In this document: positions 28,951-32,799 of the stretch, one piece after another | Position numbering within the stretch: the stretch's first letter is position 1 | Layout: each line of letters starts with the position of its first letter | DNA from: Chloroflexota bacterium | Lineage (GTDB): Bacteria > Chloroflexota > Anaerolineae > Caldilineales > Caldilineaceae | Reading direction: 5' to 3' | Length of the DNA: 32,799 nt | NCBI GenBank assembly: GCA_018969295.1 | Contig: JAGWYN010000044.1 | Coordinates: forward strand, 1-32,799 | Notes under the pieces: generated by a model | Told to the model about the DNA's origin: nothing | Database searches by the model: none | The model's input: only the letters and a program-made list of their open reading frames with translations | Program-made: the position numbers and the translations under genes

Positions 28951-29289
28951 CTAGGCCACACGCTCTTCCAGAACCACGGTGATGTGGGAGGAGCGGCGCT
29001 GCAAGGGTTTGAATCGCCCACGGGCACCGAAGCGCCGCCAGCGCCGGAGCGGTGCATCGTCGGCATAAATTTTGGTGATCACCATGTCTTTCGCATCGTA
29101 GCCATAGGTTTCGGTCGCGTTGGACAGGGCGCTTTTGACCGTTTTCGAGACGACCTTCGCAGCCGACTGGGGCATGTAGGCGAGCAGGGCCAGCGCCTCC
29201 TCGACCTGTCGGCCACGGATTTCGTCGAGGACCAGACGCGTTTTTTGGGCGCTGACCCCGGTATATTTCATTTTGGCGACAACTTCCAT
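28951..29289 (-). CDS. rplV: 50S ribosomal protein L22
   Basis: 112 residues. Seen: MKYTGVSAQKTRLVLDEIRGRQVEEALALLAYMPQSAAKVVSKTVKSALSNATETYGYDAKDMVITKIYADDAPLRRWRRFGARGRFKPLQRRSSHITVVLEE. The beta-hairpin that lines the exit tunnel is present. ATG 29289 with AAGGAAG upstream; 33 bp behind rpsS. Confidence 0.97.
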   Translation of the reverse strand: MEVVAKMKYTGVSAQKTRLVLDEIRGRQVEEALALLAYMPQSAAKVVSKTVKSALSNATETYGYDAKDMVITKIYADDAPLRRWRRFGARGRFKPLQRRSSHITVVLEERVA

Positions 29290-29322
29290 CGTCTATTCTT
29301 CCTTTCTGCGCTGGGTGTCCGC

Positions 29323-29613
29323 TCAACGGCGGACCACCGCCTTGGAACTCTTCTCGGATTTGACGTGGCCGCGGAAGAGGCGTGTCGGGGCAAACTCCCC
29401 GAGCTTGTGGCCCACCATATTCTCCGAGATGTAGACTGGAACGTGGCGCTTGCCATCATGGACTGCCAAGGTATGGCCCACGAACTGAGGAAAGATCGTG
29501 GAAGCACGTGACCAGGTTTTGAGAACTTTGCGTTCGCCTTTGCGGTTCATCTCTTCGACCCGTTTGAGTAGCTTCGGGCTGACAAATGGACCTTTTTTCA
29601 GAGACCGTGACAT
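29323..29613 (-). CDS. rpsS: 30S ribosomal protein S19
   Basis: 96 residues. Seen: MSRSLKKGPFVSPKLLKRVEEMNRKGERKVLKTWSRASTIFPQFVGHTLAVHDGKRHVPVYISENMVGHKLGEFAPTRLFRGH, nearly full family consensus. It contacts S13 in the 30S head. ATG 29613 with GGAG upstream; 19 bp behind rplB. Confidence 0.98.
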   Translation of the reverse strand: MSRSLKKGPFVSPKLLKRVEEMNRKGERKVLKTWSRASTIFPQFVGHTLAVHDGKRHVPVYISENMVGHKLGEFAPTRLFRGHVKSEKSSKAVVRR

Positions 29614-29632
29614 CTATCTTCCACTCCTCTTG

Positions 29633-30463
29633 TTAGACTTTGCTGCGGCGGCGCACAATGAATTTGTCTGTCCGTTTGTTGCGCCGGGTCTTTTTGCCCA
29701 GAGCAGGCTTGCCCCAAGGCGTTTTGGGGGCTTTCATCCCGATCGGCGAACGGCCTTCTCCCCCCCCATGCGGGTGCGAGCCGGGGTCCATGGCGACGCC
29801 ACGTGTGCCTGGGCGGATGCCGAGCCAGCGTTTGCGCCCTGCTTTGCCCAGGTTCTGGTTGGCATGCTCTGCGTTGGAGACAACTCCGATCGTGGCCAGA
29901 CAGTTGATGTCGATGGAGCGGACCTCCCCGCTGGGCAGGCGGAGCTGGGCTCGCTCGCCTTCTTTGGCCAGCAGCTGGGCGCCAAGCCCGGCGCTGCGCA
30001 CCAATTGGCCGCCGCGCCCGGGATAGAGCTCGATGTTGTGGACAAGCGTGCCCAGCGGAATCGCTCGAATCGGCATGGCGTTGCCTGGGCGGATGTCGGC
30101 TCCGGCTCCGGAGAGGACGTTGTCGCCGGCTTTGAGCCCCTGTGGGGCCAGGATGTAGCGGCGTTCGCCGTCGTTGTAAACCACCAGGGCAATGCGGGCG
30201 CTGCGGTTCGGGTCGTATTCGATCGACTCGACCCGCCCTGGAATCCCGGTTTTGTCACGTCGGAAGTCGATGATGCGGTAGCGTCGTTTGTGTCCCCCCC
30301 CCCGATGGCGTGTTGTCACAACACCCCGGTTGTTGCGTCCGGCGCTTTTGTGCAGCGGCGTCAGCAGCGAGCGGTTGGGTTTGCTGCGGGTGATCTCTTC
30401 AAAGGTCGAGACGCTCATGTTGCGGCGCCCCGGCGACGTAGGGCGATAGACTTTGATGGCCAT
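29633..30463 (-). CDS. rplB: 50S ribosomal protein L2
   Basis: 276 residues. Seen: KVYRPTSPGRRNMSVSTFEEITRSKPNRSLLTPLHKSAGRNNRGVVTTRHRGGGHKRRYRIIDFRRDK, and in the C-terminal part SNAEHANQNLGKAGRKRWLGIRPGTRGVAMDPGSHPHGGGEGRSPIGMKAPKTPWGKPALGKKTRRNKRTDKFIVRRR. The His in NPVDHPHGGGEGR is preserved as SHPHGGGEGR (the Val-Asn-Pro preceding it reads AMDPGS). It is 9 bp behind rplW. Confidence 0.98.
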   Translation of the reverse strand: MAIKVYRPTSPGRRNMSVSTFEEITRSKPNRSLLTPLHKSAGRNNRGVVTTRHRGGGHKRRYRIIDFRRDKTGIPGRVESIEYDPNRSARIALVVYNDGERRYILAPQGLKAGDNVLSGAGADIRPGNAMPIRAIPLGTLVHNIELYPGRGGQLVRSAGLGAQLLAKEGERAQLRLPSGEVRSIDINCLATIGVVSNAEHANQNLGKAGRKRWLGIRPGTRGVAMDPGSHPHGGGEGRSPIGMKAPKTPWGKPALGKKTRRNKRTDKFIVRRRSKV

Positions 30464-30472
30464 GGTTTCCCC

Positions 30473-30763
30473 TTAGACGCCTTCAAACAGTTGGATGCTG
30501 CTGCCGGGCGCCAGTGTGACAACAGCTTTTTTCCACTTGGTCTGGCGGATACGAATCTGTTTGCCCCGCCGCGCAGTTTTGGCTGGCATCATCAGAATGT
30601 GCACGTCGACCACATTGACCTTGAATGCAGTGGCAACCGCTTCTTTGACTTGGAGCTTGTTGGCACGCAAGTCGACTTCAAAGGTCACCCTGTTTTGTTC
30701 GTCGGTGGCGATCATCGTTTTTTCGGTCACGATGGGCCGCTTCAAAATTTCATAGATGTGCAT
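30473..30763 (-). CDS. rplW: 50S ribosomal protein L23
   Basis: 96 residues. Seen: MHIYEILKRPIVTEKTMIATDEQNRVTFEVDLRANKLQVKEAVATAFKVNVVDVHILMMPAKTARRGKQIRIRQTKWKKAVVTLAPGSSI. It marks the tunnel exit where SRP and trigger factor dock. ATG 30763 is preferred over an in-frame ATG eight codons earlier inside rplD, since GGAG lies 10 bases before it and the rplD stop is four bases away. Confidence 0.97.
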   Translation of the reverse strand: MHIYEILKRPIVTEKTMIATDEQNRVTFEVDLRANKLQVKEAVATAFKVNVVDVHILMMPAKTARRGKQIRIRQTKWKKAVVTLAPGSSIQLFEGV

Positions 30764-30767
30764 GGTC

Positions 30768-31436
30768 TCAGAGCTCCGTCTCTTCACCCGTGGCGCGGCG
30801 CGACGGCAGGTCGCTGCCCAGCCACAGCTCGATCGAGTCCACCGCCTCGCGTGTCAGCAACAGCAGGTCATAGCCCAGCAGATCGCGGATATTCAGATAG
30901 CCGCTTTGCACGGTCTTGACCTGGGGAAGGTTGCGGGTGCTGCTCCAAAGTGCAGCGCTTTTTTCCGCAGTCACCAGCAGAACACTCTGTTGGCTGGCTC
31001 CCAGCGCAGAGAGCATCTGAACGGCAACTTTGGTTTTGGGCGCATCGACGGCGATCTGGTCGACCACCAGAACGTTGCCCCCTGCTGCTTTGACAGAGAG
31101 GGCACTGCGCAAGGCATGGCGGTGCATTTTCTTGGGCAATGCCTGGGTATATTTGCGTGGGGTCGGGCCAAACACCGTACCGCCCCCGACCCAGTTGGGG
31201 GCGCGTGTCGAGCCTTGCCGGGCACGGCCGGTTCCTTTTTGGCGCCAGGGCTTTCTGCCACCGCCGGAGACTTCTCCCCGCTCTTTGGTGTCGTGGGTGC
31301 CGAGGCGTGCATTGGCCAGCTGGCGCAGGAGCGCCTGGTGCATCAGCGCACTGTTGATCGGGGCTGCAAAGACGGCGTCGCTCAGCTCTACTTCGCCGAC
31401 CTGCTGCCCATTCATGTTTTTTAGCGGTACAAGCAT
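30768..31436 (-). CDS. rplD: 50S ribosomal protein L4
   Basis: 222 residues. Seen: NSALMHQALLRQLANARLGTHDTKERGEVSGGGRKPWRQKGTGRARQGSTRAPNWVGGGTVFGPTPRKYTQALPKKMHRHALRSALS (tunnel loop) and a C-terminal helical half ending GYDLLLLTREAVDSIE. ATG 31436 has AAGGAG 9 bases upstream. It is 31 bp behind rplC. In E. coli L4 represses this operon; no such element was recognised here. Confidence 0.97.
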   Translation of the reverse strand: MLVPLKNMNGQQVGEVELSDAVFAAPINSALMHQALLRQLANARLGTHDTKERGEVSGGGRKPWRQKGTGRARQGSTRAPNWVGGGTVFGPTPRKYTQALPKKMHRHALRSALSVKAAGGNVLVVDQIAVDAPKTKVAVQMLSALGASQQSVLLVTAEKSAALWSSTRNLPQVKTVQSGYLNIRDLLGYDLLLLTREAVDSIELWLGSDLPSRRATGEETEL

Positions 31437-31467
31437 GGTCTGTTGCTCCTTTTCTGCCGGGCGTACC

Positions 31468-32118
31468 TTATTTGGCCTGCTTGGCTTTTTTGGCCTTGAC
31501 TGCTTCATGGACTACCACCAGCGCGCCGCGTGGCCCTGGAATCGCTCCCCGCACAGCAATCAAGTTGCGTTCGGCATCGACCAGGGCCACCTTCAAATTT
31601 TGTACGGTGGTTTTGACGTTGCCATGCTGGCCAGGGGCACGTGTGCCCGGCAAGGTATGCCCAGGAGTCGTGCCAGCCCCGCGTGAGCCGGTCGCTCGGT
31701 GGCGGTCAGATTGGCCATGGGTTTTGGGCCCGCCGGCAAAACCGTGGCGTTTGACCGCACCTGCAAAGCCGCGCCCTTTGGAGATGCCCGACACGTCGAC
31801 CCGTTCGCCCTCGACAAAGATGTCAGCTTTGACTTCGTCGCCCACGCTCAGGGCAGGGAGCGCAGCATAGCGAAACTCACGCAGACGGCGCAACAGCGGA
31901 ACACCTGCCTTGCTCAGATGTCCTCGCTCACCTTTGGTCAGCTTGCGCTCGGCGACCGCTTCGTAGCCGATCTGAACGGCGTTGTACCCATCGCTCTCGG
32001 CAGTCTTGACTTGAGTCACATAACAGGGGCCTGCCTCGATGATGGTGACTGGGATCACAGCCCCACTCTTGTCAAAGAGCTGCGTCATCCCGATCTTTTT
32101 TCCTAAAATTCCTCGCAT
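31468..32118 (-). CDS. rplC: 50S ribosomal protein L3
   Basis: 216 residues. Seen: MRGILGKKIGMTQLFDKSGAVIPVTIIEAGPCYVTQVKT, VDVSGISKGRGFAGAVKRHGFAGGPKTHGQSDRHRATGSRGAGTTPGHTLPGTRAPGQHGN and a Lys/Ala tail. It folds near the peptidyl transferase centre. ATG 32118 has GGAGGAA upstream. A 168-bp structured gap separates it from rpsJ. Confidence 0.97.
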   Translation of the reverse strand: MRGILGKKIGMTQLFDKSGAVIPVTIIEAGPCYVTQVKTAESDGYNAVQIGYEAVAERKLTKGERGHLSKAGVPLLRRLREFRYAALPALSVGDEVKADIFVEGERVDVSGISKGRGFAGAVKRHGFAGGPKTHGQSDRHRATGSRGAGTTPGHTLPGTRAPGQHGNVKTTVQNLKVALVDAERNLIAVRGAIPGPRGALVVVHEAVKAKKAKQAK

Positions 32119-32162
32119 CTGATTCCTCCTGGGACTGCCAGGCTATCGTCTGTGGCATGGGT

Positions 32163-32230
32163 TGGCAGCCGACGGCTGCCATTCACACCTGCCCCAACGA
32201 CAGGGGCCGCATCATCCCTTAATCGTAAGG
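32163..32230 (-). repeat. three stem-loops in the rpsJ-rplC gap
   Basis: TGGCAGCC/GGCTGCCA (32163-32181, 8 bp, 3-nt loop), GCCCC/GGGGC (32191-32207) and CCTTA/TAAGG (32217-32230, ATCG loop) stand in a row. None has a U-run. They lie in the 168-bp gap between rpsJ and rplC, which is unusually long for this pair. Confidence 0.45.
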
Positions 32231-32286
32231 TGCCAACTTTGGCGGATTCCGAACAGGTTGTTTTCCCTTGTCTGCGCAGCAGTGGG

Positions 32287-32595
32287 TTACAACTTGATTT
32301 CAATGTCTACACCGGCGGGCAGGTTCAGCCTGGTCAGATTTTCGATCGTCTTGCTGCCAGGGTCGACGACGTCGATCAGCCGTTTGTGGGTACGAATTTC
32401 AAATTGTTCGCGGCTGTCTTTGTCGATGAAGGTCGACCGCATGACCGTATATTTTTCGATGCTGGTCGGCAGCGGGACAGGGCCCACCACTTGGGCGCCG
32501 GTCTGTTCGGCCGCATCTACGATCTGGCGGACCGACGCATCCAACACCCGATGGTCGTACGCTTTGAGTTTGATCCGAATTTTTTGTTTTGCCAT
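32287..32595 (-). CDS. rpsJ: 30S ribosomal protein S10
   Basis: 102 residues. Seen: KIRIKLKAYDHRVLDASVRQIVDAAEQTGAQVVGPVPLPTSIEKYTVMRSTFIDKDSREQFEIRTHKRLIDVVDPGSKTIENLTRLNLPAGVDIEIKL, the full family consensus, including the loop bound by NusB in antitermination. ATG 32595 with AAAGGGC upstream; 79 bp behind tuf. Confidence 0.98.
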   Translation of the reverse strand: MAKQKIRIKLKAYDHRVLDASVRQIVDAAEQTGAQVVGPVPLPTSIEKYTVMRSTFIDKDSREQFEIRTHKRLIDVVDPGSKTIENLTRLNLPAGVDIEIKL

Positions 32596-32627
32596 GATTG
32601 CCCTTTTCTGGATGGCTCAAGAGAGTG

Positions 32628-32665
32628 CAGTGGGGCTTTAGAAGCCAGCTTCCAAAGCCCCACTG
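32628..32665 (-). terminator. stem-loop between tuf and rpsJ
   Basis: CAGTGGGGCTTT (32628-32639) pairs with AAAGCCCCACTG (32654-32665) over 12 bp, with an inner GAAGC/GCTTC stem. No U-run follows in the transcribed direction. It may be a processing or partial-termination site that lets tuf be made in excess. Confidence 0.55.
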
Positions 32666-32674
32666 TGCAGCCTG

Positions 32675-32799
32675 TTACTTCAGAATTGAAGTGATGACGC
32701 CAGCACCGACGGTGCGGCCGCCTTCGCGAATGGCAAAGCGGCTGCCGGTCTCCAAGGCGATCGGAGAGATCAGCACCACCCCCATCTGGATGTTGTCGC
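32675..32799 (-). CDS. tuf: elongation factor Tu, C-terminal end (cut by window edge)
   Basis: Only the last 40 or so codons are inside the window. They read DNIQMGVVLISPIALETGSRFAIREGGRTVGAGVITSILK followed by TAA at 32675-32677, which matches the EF-Tu C-terminus (GDNV-x-M-x-V-x-L-I-x-PIA and RFAIREGGRTVGAGVV). EF-Tu delivers aminoacyl-tRNA to the ribosome. The classic order fusA-tuf-rpsJ fits; the rest lies beyond the window. Confidence 0.95.
   Translation of the reverse strand, partial: DNIQMGVVLISPIALETGSRFAIREGGRTVGAGVITSILK

Overview
The window is a GC-rich bacterial chromosome segment made of ordinary housekeeping genes plus a small exosortase locus. No tRNA, rRNA, IS element, phage gene or CRISPR array was seen. 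The gene content and style fit Chloroflexota, perhaps the Caldilineae/Anaerolineae side. The reasons are a complete tuf-S10-spc-alpha ribosomal cluster with zinc-binding (C+) forms of S4, S14 and L36, a YvcK with a membrane anchor, an exosortase/EpsI pair beside glycolytic genes, and frequent GTG/TTG starts. This taxonomic call is inference; no marker was searched.

Left part (1-6831). A 5'-truncated Lgt-like membrane protein (+) converges on a minus-strand cluster. In transcription order that cluster is a THUMP-like SAM methyltransferase, PncC/CinA-C, a small DUF6504-like protein, a lone NAD(P)HX epimerase domain and thiamine pyrophosphokinase. Divergent from it are a membrane coiled-coil protein with an SdrD-B-like domain, an intrinsic terminator, and a YvcK/CofD-family regulator carrying two N-terminal membrane helices.

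Centre (6894-13841, +). gap, pgk, a conserved small protein of unknown function and tpiA form a glycolytic block punctuated by strong hairpins. An exosortase (Cys/Arg/His triad visible), an EpsI-domain protein, a lipoprotein with a possible SnoaL-like fold and an integral-membrane HExxH protein follow in tight succession. They look like one unit for C-terminal sorting and processing of surface proteins. Thioredoxin follows from its own near-consensus promoter, which overlaps the stop of the HExxH gene.

Right part (13846-32799, all -). In transcription order: the 3' end of tuf, rpsJ, rplC, rplD, rplW, rplB, rpsS, rplV, rpsC, rplP, rpmC, rpsQ, rplN, rplX, rplE, rpsN, rpsH, rplF, rplR, rpsE, rpmD, rplO, secY, adk, map, rpmJ, rpsM, rpsK, rpsD, rpoA, rplQ, truA, rplM, rpsI and a divergent MogA-like gene. 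infA is missing from its usual place between map and rpmJ. Several gaps in this cluster hold perfect stem-loops without U-tracts, most strikingly four in a row between rpsK and rpsD. A tandem 13-bp repeat plus hairpin precedes rpmJ. rpsC (TTG), rplM, rpmD and rpsN (GTG) use non-ATG starts supported by Shine-Dalgarno position.

No clearly new system is proven here. The best candidates for a second look are the exosortase/EpsI/lipoprotein/HExxH unit, the membrane-anchored YvcK with its partner, the divergent MogA and NnrE active-site motifs, and the structured RNA gaps in the ribosomal cluster.
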